A stretch of 64,000 nt of DNA. Origin: Nocardia concava NBRC 100430 (GTDB taxonomy: Bacteria > Actinomycetota > Actinomycetes > Mycobacteriales > Mycobacteriaceae). The notes under the pieces were generated by a model that did no database searches, was not told where the DNA came from, and saw only the letters and a list, made by a program, of their open reading frames with translations. Below are positions 56,641 through 64,000 of the stretch, piece after piece (the stretch's first letter is position 1; the number at the start of each line of letters is the position of its first letter). The DNA lies in NCBI RefSeq assembly GCF_000308815.1, contig NZ_BAFX01000095.1, positions 62,001 to 126,000 on the forward strand. Reading direction: 5' to 3'. A program made the position numbers and the translations under genes.

Positions 56641-56736
56641 CGTCATCCCGGCGTGTCTCATCGTCATTCCGGCGTGTTTTTGGCCGGAATCCACCTCGGA
56701 CAGCGAGATCCCGGCCAAAAGCGCGCCGGGATGACG
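56641..56736. repeat. Interspersed palindromic repeat, copy 2, with an extra partial arm
   Basis: Left arm 56662-56693 (starts CGTCATTCCGGCGTGTTT) and right arm 56707-56736 (ends GCGCGCCGGGATGACG) are imperfect inverted copies, the same family as 13371-13449. A third, partial arm, CGTCATCCCGGCGTGTC, precedes them at 56641-56657. It lies in the 333-bp gap (56619-56951) between hydrolase D and the mce operon; the rest of that gap (56737-56951) should hold the mce promoter but I see no clear hexamers. Confidence 0.8.
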
Positions 56737-56951
56737 GGTTGGACTTCTGTCAACGCGCTCAGTCACGCTCGCCGATCGAGTGGCGGGTGACGGCGATCAC
56801 GTCGGAAAACGTCAACCGGCTGGCTGGCTGTGCCATGGGCAGCGGTAGCGGGGGTGCATAGCGTGCTGACAAGGGCAGACGCACGCGGTGCGGAAAGGGC
56901 TCGGCGCCTCGGGTTTCGGCTCGGGCGGGGAGAGCCGTAGGGAGGAAATGG

Positions 56952-57773
56952 ATGCAGCCCGAGAGCTTGCGGATCGTGCGCGACAACTTCTCGAATGTCG
57001 CGGTCGCGAGTCTGCGCACCTTCGGGCGGACCGTCGATCTGGGGGCCGAATCGCTGCGCGGCGGCGGGCGGGATCTGGTCGTCGGGAAGTTCCAGTGGCG
57101 CGAGATGTTCTCGCAGGCTTGGTATCTCGTCACCGTGACGGCGATTCCCGCCATTCTCATGGCGGTGCCGTTCGGGGTGGTGGTGTCGGTGCAGGTGGGC
57201 AATCTGATCCACCAGCTGGGCGCGGATTCGCTGATCGGCGCGGCCGGTGGACTGGGTGTCATCCAGCAGGGCGCGCCCATCGCGACGGGGCTGCTGCTCG
57301 GCGGTGCGGGCGCGTCGGCCATCGCCTCGGATCTGGGGGCGCGCACCGTGCGCGAGGAGATCGACGCGCTGCGGGTGATGGGCATCGATCCGGTGCACCG
57401 GCTGGTGATTCCGCGGGTGGCGGCCATGGTTCTGGTTGCGCCGCTGCTGAATATCCTCGTCATCTTCGTCGGCATCGTGGCCGGATACTTCGTCGCCATC
57501 GGCGCGCAGAATGTGACGCCCGGCAGCTACTGGGCCACCTTCGGCGCGTTCACCGTCCTCACCGATGTGTGGATCTCGCTGGCCAAGGCCGTGCTGTTCG
57601 GCTTCGTGGTGGTGATCGTGGCATGCCAGCGCGGGCTGGAGGCACGGGGCGGGCCGCGCGGGGTGGCCGACGGGGTGAACGCGGCGGTGGTGCTGTCGGT
57701 GGCGGCGATCATCGTCATCAATCTGGTGCTCACCCAGGTGGTCACCATGTTCCTGCCGATGCGGGTGGCATGA
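56952..57773 (+). CDS. yrbEA: YrbEA-type MlaE permease of the Mce lipid importer
   Basis: A 273-residue membrane protein of the MlaE/YrbE family: ITVTAIPAIL-type first segment (SQAWYLVTVTAIPAILMAVP), the QLGADSLIGAAGGLGVIQ segment, then SAIASDLGARTVREEIDALR, the E-x-D motif that docks the MceG ATPase, and VMGIDPVHRLVIPRVAAMV. Five to six segments. First of two permeases. ATG 56952 with GGAGGAA 6 bases before. Gene order yrbEA-yrbEB-mceA to F is the classic mce operon of mycolic actinobacteria. Confidence 0.92.
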   Translation: MQPESLRIVRDNFSNVAVASLRTFGRTVDLGAESLRGGGRDLVVGKFQWREMFSQAWYLVTVTAIPAILMAVPFGVVVSVQVGNLIHQLGADSLIGAAGGLGVIQQGAPIATGLLLGGAGASAIASDLGARTVREEIDALRVMGIDPVHRLVIPRVAAMVLVAPLLNILVIFVGIVAGYFVAIGAQNVTPGSYWATFGAFTVLTDVWISLAKAVLFGFVVVIVACQRGLEARGGPRGVADGVNAAVVLSVAAIIVINLVLTQVVTMFLPMRVA

Positions 57774-58639
57774 TGACCGCTACTCCGTATGTGCCCAGGG
57801 GTTTTCGCACCGCCGCGCGGCTGGCGCGGAGTTCCGGCCGGGCGTGGACGCCGCTGGAGAACGCCGGGTTCATGCTCGGATTCCTCGCGCAGGCGCTGGC
57901 CGGGATTCCACTGACGGTGCGGCACTATCGCGCCCAGATCCTGCGCACCATCACCGATATGGCTTGGGGCCGTGGCTCTTTGATCGTCGGCGGCGGCACC
58001 GTGCCCATGCTGGTCGTGCTGGGCCTGTCCATCGGGGCGGGCGTGGGTATCCAGGCGTTCGCGGCGCTCAACCTCATCGGCCTGGGTTCGGTGTCGGGTG
58101 TGGTGTCGGCGTTCGCGAATACCCGTGAGCTCGGACCCATTGCCGCCGCAATCGGTTTCGCCGCGCAGGCGGGCTGCCGGATGACCGCCGAGATCGGGGC
58201 CATGCGCATCTCCGAGGAGATCGACGCGTTGGAATCGCTTGGCCTGCGGTCGGTTCCGTTCGTGGTGACCACCCGCGTGATCGCGGGTGCGGTCGCCATC
58301 GTGCCGACCTTCCTGATCGCGCTGATCCTGTCCTACCTGTCCTGCTCCACGGTGATCGTGCTGCTGCACGGTCAGGCGGGCGGCGTGTACGACCACTATT
58401 TCTTCCAATTCACCAGCGGCTACGACATTCTCGCGGCGGTCGTGAAGATCCTCGTCTTCGGTGTCGCGGTGATCCTGATCCACTGCTACTACGGCTTCTT
58501 CGCCACCGGCGGGCCCGAAGGCGTGGGCATCGCCTCCGGTCGCGCGGTGCGCGCCAGTTTTGTGGCCATCATCGGCCTGGACATGGTGCTGACGCTGTTG
58601 CTGTGGGGCATCAATTCCTCTATCGAATTCCCCGGGTAG
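57773..58639 (+). CDS. yrbEB: YrbEB-type MlaE permease of the Mce lipid importer
   Basis: A 288-residue permease. RTITDMAWGRGSLIVGGGTV is the usual YrbEB front, followed by AANTRELGP-type FANTRELGPIAAAIGFAAQA, GCRMTAEIGAMRISEEIDAL (ATPase-coupling motif) and FATGGPEGVGIASGRAV. Two adjacent in-frame ATG codons exist (57770 and 57773); the first gives ATGA overlap with yrbEA, the second a 1-bp overlap. It pairs with YrbEA to form the membrane part of the importer energised by a distant MceG ATPase. Confidence 0.92.
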   Translation: MTATPYVPRGFRTAARLARSSGRAWTPLENAGFMLGFLAQALAGIPLTVRHYRAQILRTITDMAWGRGSLIVGGGTVPMLVVLGLSIGAGVGIQAFAALNLIGLGSVSGVVSAFANTRELGPIAAAIGFAAQAGCRMTAEIGAMRISEEIDALESLGLRSVPFVVTTRVIAGAVAIVPTFLIALILSYLSCSTVIVLLHGQAGGVYDHYFFQFTSGYDILAAVVKILVFGVAVILIHCYYGFFATGGPEGVGIASGRAVRASFVAIIGLDMVLTLLLWGINSSIEFPG

Positions 58640-58643
58640 GTCA

Positions 58644-59630
58644 ATGCCGAACTATGCGATTCCCGGAGTGCGCATCGGCCGTGGCCGATCCCGCCTCCTG
58701 GGGGTGCTCGCCGTGCTGCTGGTCGTGCTGGCGGTACTGCTGTGGAACACCCTCGACCAGCGCGGCGCGGGCGCGCGCCTGCGAATCCAGTTGCGCACCG
58801 AGCAGATCGGCGAGGGCATCGTGCCGGGGACGACAGTGCGCTTCGACGGGGTGGCCATCGGGCGCATCGACGGGGTGCGGCCGTTGGAGCAGGGCCGCCA
58901 GCTGCTCACGTTGGATCTGGATCCGGGACAGACCGCCGGGCTCACCGATGCCCTCGCCGTGGATTACGCGCCGGAGAACCTCTTCGGGATCAGCGCGGTG
59001 GTCCTGCATGCCGCGCCCGGCGGCACTCCGCTGCGCAGCGGGCAGGTCATCGAATTGGGCGGCCGGGTCAGCGATGTCACCATGGGCGCGCTGCTGCGCT
59101 CGCTCACCCAGACCTCCACCGAGGTGCTCACGCCCAAGCTGACGCAGCTGCTCACCCAGTTCAACAGCGATCTGCACGCCTTCACCCCGGTGCTGCAGGC
59201 GGTGATCGAGCTCAGCCGGGCGGTGGCCGACACCCAGCAGTACCCGTCGTCGTACCTGCTGGCGAAGTACGCCGGGTTCTTCAACGGCTTCGGCGCGTTC
59301 ACCTCGGCGACCTTCAAATTGGCCAAGGCCATCATGGATATCGAGATCTTCCAGACCGACCGTGAGCGCTACAACGCCTCGATCAGCATGCTGCGCCAGG
59401 GCGTGTTGGAGGGCGTCGCGCGCACCCTCGACGTGGTGTACCAGAGCTTCGGCGGATTCACCGATCCGCTGGCCCCGGTGGTGCAGGCGCTCGCCGACAC
59501 CGTGCCGGATCCGGCGCTCTCGCACGGTCAGCTCACCGAGACCATCGACCGGGTGAATCGGATGTTCGCCGATACGCCGGGCGGGCCGACGCTGAATGTG
59601 GCCGTCACGCTGCTGGGGGCCGGGCGATGA
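58644..59630 (+). CDS. MceA-type substrate-binding protein
   Basis: A 328-residue Mce protein: one N-terminal membrane anchor (LLGVLAVLLVVLAVLLWN, about 18-36), the MlaD domain (LRIQLRTEQIGEGIVPGTTV, RFDGVAIGRIDGV), then a long helical tail ending in a Pro/Gly-poor region. Short compared with M. tuberculosis Mce1A. It forms part of the hexamer that shuttles lipid across the cell envelope. It starts 4 bp after yrbEB and overlaps the next gene by 4 bp. Confidence 0.88.
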   Translation: MPNYAIPGVRIGRGRSRLLGVLAVLLVVLAVLLWNTLDQRGAGARLRIQLRTEQIGEGIVPGTTVRFDGVAIGRIDGVRPLEQGRQLLTLDLDPGQTAGLTDALAVDYAPENLFGISAVVLHAAPGGTPLRSGQVIELGGRVSDVTMGALLRSLTQTSTEVLTPKLTQLLTQFNSDLHAFTPVLQAVIELSRAVADTQQYPSSYLLAKYAGFFNGFGAFTSATFKLAKAIMDIEIFQTDRERYNASISMLRQGVLEGVARTLDVVYQSFGGFTDPLAPVVQALADTVPDPALSHGQLTETIDRVNRMFADTPGGPTLNVAVTLLGAGR

Positions 59631-60649
59631 GACAGCGGAGCCTGGGCGGAATCCTGTGGCGGCTGGGGGCTTTCGCCGCGGTCATGATCGCCTTGCTGCT
59701 GGTGGTGGTCAATGCCATCGTGCGGCCTGTCGGCGGCGAAACCGTGTCGTACAAGGCCGAATTCACCGATGTGAGCGGGTTGAAGACCGGTGATGACGTG
59801 CGCATGTTCGGGGTGCAGGTGGGCAAGGTGACCGCCATCGATCTGAAGGGCGCACGCGCGGTCATCGGGTTCACCGTGCAGCGGGACCGGCCGTTCTATG
59901 TGACCAGCGGGCTGGCGATTCGCTATCAGACACTGACCGGGCAGCGGTATGTCGATGTGCGGCAACCGGATACGCCGGGTGAGCGGCTGCGCGCGGGATC
60001 GACGGTGAGCGCGGAGAGGACGGTGCCGTCCTTCGACATCACCCAGCTGTTCAACGGACTCCAGCCGGTATTGCAGGAGTTCTCGCCCGGTGCGCTCAAC
60101 CAGTTCACCGAGAGCGTGCTGGCGGTGGTCCAGGGCAACGGCAATGGCATCGGGCCCGCGCTGGACGCCTTCGAGAAGCTCAGCCGCTATGTCACCGACA
60201 AACAGGCGGTGCTGTCGCTGGTGTTGTCGAATCTGCAGGCCATCTCCGACCAGATCGGCGGCAAGTCACCGCAATTGGTGACGCTGCTCGAGGGTCTGGC
60301 CGATGTGTTCACCTCCTTCCGCACCGAGCTCGACGGGCTGCTGCATTTCGCGGCGGTCGCGCCCTCGGCGCTGGCGCCGCTGAACAGCCTGCTGGAAACC
60401 CTCGGCCTGACCGAGACCTCGAATCCGACCCTGGAGAAGGACCTGCAGCTGTTGTTCCCCGATCCGAACCAAGCGCTCGATGTGCTCGGGCGGCTGCCCG
60501 GGCTGCTGCAGTCGCTGGCCAATCTGCTGCCGCCGGCCGGGCCGACGGCCGGTGAGGTCAAGCTGTCGTGCTCGAAGGGGCCCGCCGAGGTGCCCGCGCC
60601 GTTCTCGGTGCTGATCAGCGGGCAGCGGGTGTCGATATGCCGAAGCTGA
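59627..60649 (+). CDS. MceB-type protein
   Basis: A 340-residue Mce protein: N-terminal anchor (LGAFAAVMIALLLVVVNAIV), MlaD domain with KAEFTDVSGLKTGDDVRMFG and VQVGKVTAIDL, then the typical YRVDVRQ-like QRYVDVRQPDTPGERLRAGS and the helical MCE tail. Last 50 residues have a Cys pair (SCSKGPAE, SICRS). ATGA overlap with mceA and a 13-bp overlap with the next gene. Confidence 0.9.
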   Translation: MRQRSLGGILWRLGAFAAVMIALLLVVVNAIVRPVGGETVSYKAEFTDVSGLKTGDDVRMFGVQVGKVTAIDLKGARAVIGFTVQRDRPFYVTSGLAIRYQTLTGQRYVDVRQPDTPGERLRAGSTVSAERTVPSFDITQLFNGLQPVLQEFSPGALNQFTESVLAVVQGNGNGIGPALDAFEKLSRYVTDKQAVLSLVLSNLQAISDQIGGKSPQLVTLLEGLADVFTSFRTELDGLLHFAAVAPSALAPLNSLLETLGLTETSNPTLEKDLQLLFPDPNQALDVLGRLPGLLQSLANLLPPAGPTAGEVKLSCSKGPAEVPAPFSVLISGQRVSICRS

Positions 60650-61626
60650 AGCCGGGCACGGCCGCCCGGGAACTGCGGTACGGGCTGATCGGCGCGGCGG
60701 TGCTGGCCGTGCTGCTGGTGGCCACCGCCGCGTTCTATGTGCTGCCGATCGGAAAGCGCACGTACACGGCGGATTTGAGCGAGGCACGGGCGGTGAAGGT
60801 GGGCGATGAGATCCGGGTCGCGGGTATTCATGTCGGCGCGGTGAAATCCCTGGAGCTGCTGCCGGATCGGGTGCGGATGGCGTTCACGGTGAACGACAAC
60901 GTGCATCTGGGTGATCAGACGAGTTTGGAAGTGCGGATGCTCACCGTGGTGGGCGGGCATTACATCGCGGCCTTCCCCGCCGGGGACAAGGCTTTGGGCG
61001 GGCACACGATTCCCGCCGAGCGAGTCCGCTTGCCCTACAGCCTGATTCGCACCCTGCAAGACGCCACCGCCCCCATCGCGCAGGTCGACGGCGATACCCT
61101 GCGCAAGAACTTCGACGCGCTGCAGGATTCGTTGACCGGCAGCCCGGAAGGCTTGCGGCGCATGGGTGAGGCCGTGCAGAGCCTGGTCGGGTTGATCAAT
61201 CGGCAGAACATGGCGGTGTCGCGGTCGCTGACCGTGATGGACGAGTACCTCACCGCCATCGACGGCAACCGGTCGCTGCTGGGCACCTTCCTGCGCAAGA
61301 TCGGCGCGCTGGAGACCGACGGTCTGGCCAAGAAGGCCGAGATCGCCGAATCACTCACCGTCACAGCGCAATTGCTGGCCAGGATCGCGGGCGTCGAGCC
61401 CGCCTGGCACAACGAACTCGAACCGCTGGCGGACAAGCTGGAGCAGGCGGTGCCGCAGTTGGAGGATCTGGGTCGGCGCTTCGACCAGGTGCTGACCAAT
61501 CTCGGCGAGCTGAAGAACCGGCTGTCCGCGGCGGCCGGGGCCAAGGACGGGGTGGTGGTCGACCAGTCGGGGATCGTCATCACCGCGTCGCAGGTCTGCG
61601 TTCCGGTGCCGGGGAGGGACTGCTGA
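60637..61626 (+). CDS. MceC-type protein
   Basis: A 329-residue Mce protein: anchor (LIGAAVLAVLLVATAAFYVL), MlaD domain (YTADLSEARAVKVGDEIRVA, GIHVGAVKSLEL, LTVVGGHYIAAFPAGDKALG), helical tail, and CVPVPGRDC at the C-terminus. ATG 60637 overlaps mceB by 13 bp and begins MPKLKPGTA; a longer frame at 60568 starts inside mceB. Confidence 0.9.
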   Translation: MPKLKPGTAARELRYGLIGAAVLAVLLVATAAFYVLPIGKRTYTADLSEARAVKVGDEIRVAGIHVGAVKSLELLPDRVRMAFTVNDNVHLGDQTSLEVRMLTVVGGHYIAAFPAGDKALGGHTIPAERVRLPYSLIRTLQDATAPIAQVDGDTLRKNFDALQDSLTGSPEGLRRMGEAVQSLVGLINRQNMAVSRSLTVMDEYLTAIDGNRSLLGTFLRKIGALETDGLAKKAEIAESLTVTAQLLARIAGVEPAWHNELEPLADKLEQAVPQLEDLGRRFDQVLTNLGELKNRLSAAAGAKDGVVVDQSGIVITASQVCVPVPGRDC

Positions 61627-62726
61627 TGAAACGCTTTCTCGGATCACAGGGATTCATCACCACGGTCGGGGTGACAGTGATGGTGCTGGTCGCCCTGGTC
61701 GCCTACCTGATCGCGTTCGACCCGGTGAAGAAGACCGTCGGCTACTGCGCGATCATGCCCGATGCCATCGGTCTCTACCCGGGCAATCACGTCACCATGC
61801 TCGGCATCCCGGTCGGCAAGGTCACCGCCGTGGAACCGGAGAACGGTTCCGTGCGTGTGGCTTTCACCGTGGACGCCGCACACCCGCTGCACGGTCAGGT
61901 CACCGCCACCACCGTGTCGGACACGCTGGTCGCCGATCGGGATCTGGAAGTGCTGGGCGACAGCAAGGCTCCCGACCGCTGGCCCACCGGCACCTGCGTG
62001 ACCAAGACGTTCACGCCCAAGAGCCTCACCCAGACTCTAGAGGCGTTCTCCCACCTCGCTGAGCAGCTCAACGGCAATGGTGATCCGGCGCAACAGGATC
62101 GGCTGCGGGCTGCCGTGCAGGCCTTCGACAAGTCGACCACCGGGACCGGGCCGAAGCTGAATCAGCTGATCAAAGATCTCGGCTCGGCGATGAATCATCC
62201 CGATGCGGCCGTCGGGCATCTGGGGGCGATGCTGGACGCGTTCTCCTCACTCGCCCAGAGCGTTTCGATCAACTGGAACGACATCAAGGTGGCGCTCACC
62301 CAGGCCAACGAGGGCATCGGCTTCATCAACTCGGTGTGGGGCGAGACGGTCGAGATCGTGGATTCGCTACTGGTGATCCTGCCGTGGTTCAACACCATCG
62401 CGCACAAGTACGGGCGCTCGATCCTCAATGGCCTCGATGCCGCGATTCCGAAGTTGAAGCTGCTCTCGGCGGGAATCGGTTCGCTGCAACAACTTTTGAA
62501 CATGATCCCGGGGCTGCTGTCGGCGTTCGGGCAGTTCATCGATCCGCAGACCGGGCAGGTGAAGGTCGGGTACGCGCCGCCGCGGGTCGCGCTGCCGCCC
62601 CAGAACGCCGAGCAGGTGTGCGGCGCGCTCAATGCCCTGCGGCCGGGCGCGTGCCACAACACCGATCAGGGACTGGCGAATGTGGATCTGCTGCCGCTGG
62701 TCTTCGGAACGGCCGGTGCGCGATGA
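61626..62726 (+). CDS. MceD-type protein
   Basis: A 366-residue Mce protein: anchor (VTVMVLVALVAYLIAF), KKTVGYCAIMPDAIGLYPGN with the D-domain N-G-V/I-x-V region (HVTMLGIPVGKVTAVEPE), the long helical part, and VCGALNALRPGACHNTDQG near the end. The start overlaps the stop of mceC by 1 bp. Two cysteine pairs could form disulfides in the cell wall space. Confidence 0.9.
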   Translation: MKRFLGSQGFITTVGVTVMVLVALVAYLIAFDPVKKTVGYCAIMPDAIGLYPGNHVTMLGIPVGKVTAVEPENGSVRVAFTVDAAHPLHGQVTATTVSDTLVADRDLEVLGDSKAPDRWPTGTCVTKTFTPKSLTQTLEAFSHLAEQLNGNGDPAQQDRLRAAVQAFDKSTTGTGPKLNQLIKDLGSAMNHPDAAVGHLGAMLDAFSSLAQSVSINWNDIKVALTQANEGIGFINSVWGETVEIVDSLLVILPWFNTIAHKYGRSILNGLDAAIPKLKLLSAGIGSLQQLLNMIPGLLSAFGQFIDPQTGQVKVGYAPPRVALPPQNAEQVCGALNALRPGACHNTDQGLANVDLLPLVFGTAGAR

Positions 62727-63757
62727 GGAGAACCGCGCTGCTGGCCGTCACGGTCGCGACACTGCTGCCCGCCGGATGCGCCTTCGATCCGGCCTCGGTG
62801 CCGATGCCGGGCGCCTCGGTGTCGGGGCCGACGTATCCGGTGCACATCGAATTCGCCAATGCCCTCAACCTGCCCGCGCAGGCCAAGGTGATGGCCAATG
62901 GCGCCAAGATCGGGAGCCTGCGCTCGGTGCGGGTGATCGATCCGTCCGCGTCCGCGCCCGGGCGCATCGATGCCGTGGTGGAGATCCAGGAATCGGTGAA
63001 GCTCCCGATGAGCACCACCGCACAGCTGCGGCAGGACACGATCCTCGGCGACGTCTTCATCGGACTCACCACTCCCCCTGGCGATTTCACGCACACCCTG
63101 CCCGCGAACGGGGTCATTCCGGTCGCGCAGACCAAACCCGCTCTGCAGGTGGAGGATCTGCTGGTCGGCATGTCGACCTTCGTGGGCGGCGGTGCGCTGC
63201 ATCAGATCCAGGAGATCATCAACCAGTCCAATGCCGTGCTGCCCACCGACAGCAAGGACACCGCGCGGATCGTCGATCGGCTGGGGTCCGATATCCGGGA
63301 CCTGTCGGGCAATCTCGAGGTCCTCGACAAGTCGCTCGATGCCTTCCAGCGCGACCTCGACGCCGTGCTCGGCAATCCGCGCGAACTCGACACATTGCTC
63401 AGTGAGCAAGGGGCGCACGATATTCCGGCCGATGTGCAGGCGCTGGTGAATACCCTCGGCATTGTCGGCTCGCTCGGCGTCATCGGGCAGTCGCTGGTGC
63501 CGCTGGCCCCGCTGCTGCGTGCCGGGGACGCGGCGGCCAAGGCGTTCGTGCCGATGCTGCTGGCCCGCAATCCGCTCGACCTGAGTGCGCCGTCGAATCT
63601 GAACCGGCTGGTCACGCTGTTGCAGGACAAGATCATCCCGTTCGTGCAGAACGGGCCCAAGGTGAATATCACCTCCGTGGCGATCGGCGACGATCCCGCG
63701 GCCGACCGGCTCGACGACATGGTGCGCGCCCTGCGAATGATCGGAGTCGTCCGGTGA
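62723..63757 (+). CDS. MceE-type lipoprotein
   Basis: A 344-residue protein with a lipobox LLPAGC (Cys19), the mark of the fifth gene of mce operons (LprK type). The MlaD domain has VHIEFANALNLPAQAKVMAN, GAKIGSLRSVRVID, and VFIGLTTPPGDFTHTLPANG. ATGA overlap with mceD. The lipid anchor fixes one end of the Mce channel to the outer face of the membrane. Confidence 0.92.
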   Translation: MRRTALLAVTVATLLPAGCAFDPASVPMPGASVSGPTYPVHIEFANALNLPAQAKVMANGAKIGSLRSVRVIDPSASAPGRIDAVVEIQESVKLPMSTTAQLRQDTILGDVFIGLTTPPGDFTHTLPANGVIPVAQTKPALQVEDLLVGMSTFVGGGALHQIQEIINQSNAVLPTDSKDTARIVDRLGSDIRDLSGNLEVLDKSLDAFQRDLDAVLGNPRELDTLLSEQGAHDIPADVQALVNTLGIVGSLGVIGQSLVPLAPLLRAGDAAAKAFVPMLLARNPLDLSAPSNLNRLVTLLQDKIIPFVQNGPKVNITSVAIGDDPAADRLDDMVRALRMIGVVR

Positions 63758-64000
63758 AGCCGAGTTCCGTTCTCTCGCTGGCCAGTATCGGGCTGATCCT
63801 GGTGCTGGGCAGCGTGTATCTGACCTTCGGCGTGGCGCGGGTGAGTTGGTTCCGGCACGAGATCGACGCCGCCATGACGGTGCCGCAGTCGGGCGGGCTG
63901 CTGCCGCGCTCGAAGGTGCTGCTGTCGGGGGTGCAGGTCGGGCAGGTCACCGAGGTTTCGCACGGGGCCGACGGGGTGCTGGTGCGGTTCCGGGTGTCGG
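63754..64000 (+). CDS. MceF-type protein, cut by the right edge
   Basis: GTG start overlapping mceE by 4 bp. The visible 82 residues hold an anchor (LSLASIGLILVLGSVYLTFG) and the beginning of the MlaD domain (EIDAAMTVPQSGGLLPRSKV, LLSGVQVGQVTEV). It is the sixth Mce gene; the rest is outside the window. Confidence 0.88.
   Translation, partial: MKPSSVLSLASIGLILVLGSVYLTFGVARVSWFRHEIDAAMTVPQSGGLLPRSKVLLSGVQVGQVTEVSHGADGVLVRFRVS

Noticed and set aside
1..64000. CRISPR arrays, tRNA or rRNA genes, insertion sequences, phage genes
   Set aside because: No regularly spaced repeats, cloverleaf-type regions, transposase or integrase motifs were seen by eye in the window. A tRNA scan and IS search would be decisive.

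Overview
The window is very GC-rich actinobacterial chromosome, most likely from a mycolate-forming genus such as Nocardia or a close relative. The clues are a YrbE/Mce operon, a clgR-pspA-pspM block next to pgsA and argA in the Mycobacterium tuberculosis order, F420-type and mycothiol-like accessory enzymes, many GTG starts, and tight 1-4 bp gene overlaps. I see no rRNA, tRNA, CRISPR array, insertion sequence or phage. Species cannot be assigned from the sequence alone.

Layout. 1-6.7 kb: a glycosyltransferase cut by the left edge, then a xylose-type ABC operon (xylF, half-size xylG, xylH) read leftward, followed by a ROK repressor and a PIG-L deacetylase, with a perfect 15+15 bp inverted repeat in front. 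6.7-13.3 kb: an oxidoreductase, a 58-residue membrane peptide, then the envelope-stress block pspM-pspA-clgR-cinA-pgsA with divergent argA. clgR has an ECF/SigE-like promoter. 13.4-25.8 kb: housekeeping and accessory genes, including a Gfo/Idh/MocA oxidoreductase with a divergent TetR gene and twin operators, an exported asparaginase, a lipoprotein/GT87/FKBP operon, a second Gfo/Idh/MocA gene, a secreted ParB-like protein, and an XRE/SDR divergent pair. 25.8-31.6 kb: a disordered protein, a GGDEF protein fused by overlap to a DUF574 methyltransferase, an alpha/beta hydrolase, NTF2-like, DUF1835-like and XRE-cupin genes.

31.6-38.4 kb is a six-gene leftward operon: FAD oxidoreductase, GlnT/GMAS-type glutamine synthetase, a three-gene split glutamate synthase (amidotransferase, GXGXG, FMN domain; the GlxBCD/MgsABC arrangement) and an M20 amidohydrolase. 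This looks like gamma-glutamylation or N-methylglutamate-type catabolism of an amine or amino compound. It is probably controlled by the XRE-cupin regulator that converges on it. 38.6-41.4 kb: MarR plus old-yellow-enzyme operon, a membrane protein and a small P-loop kinase-like gene.

41.4-57 kb is the most unusual part. It has two paralogous exported alpha/beta hydrolases in divergent orientation, one leading an operon with an exported seven-repeat FG-GAP beta-propeller, two small tandem exported paralogues and a third exported hydrolase. Beyond these lie a ChoD-like GMC oxidoreductase with a suspect 5' end, an acyl-CoA synthetase, an AraC regulator and a cytoplasmic paralogue of the third hydrolase. 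The window ends in a yrbEAB-mceABCDE(F) lipid-import operon cut by the right edge. Together 41-64 kb reads as a lipid- or sterol-ester hydrolysis, import, oxidation and activation region; that functional link is inference from gene content.
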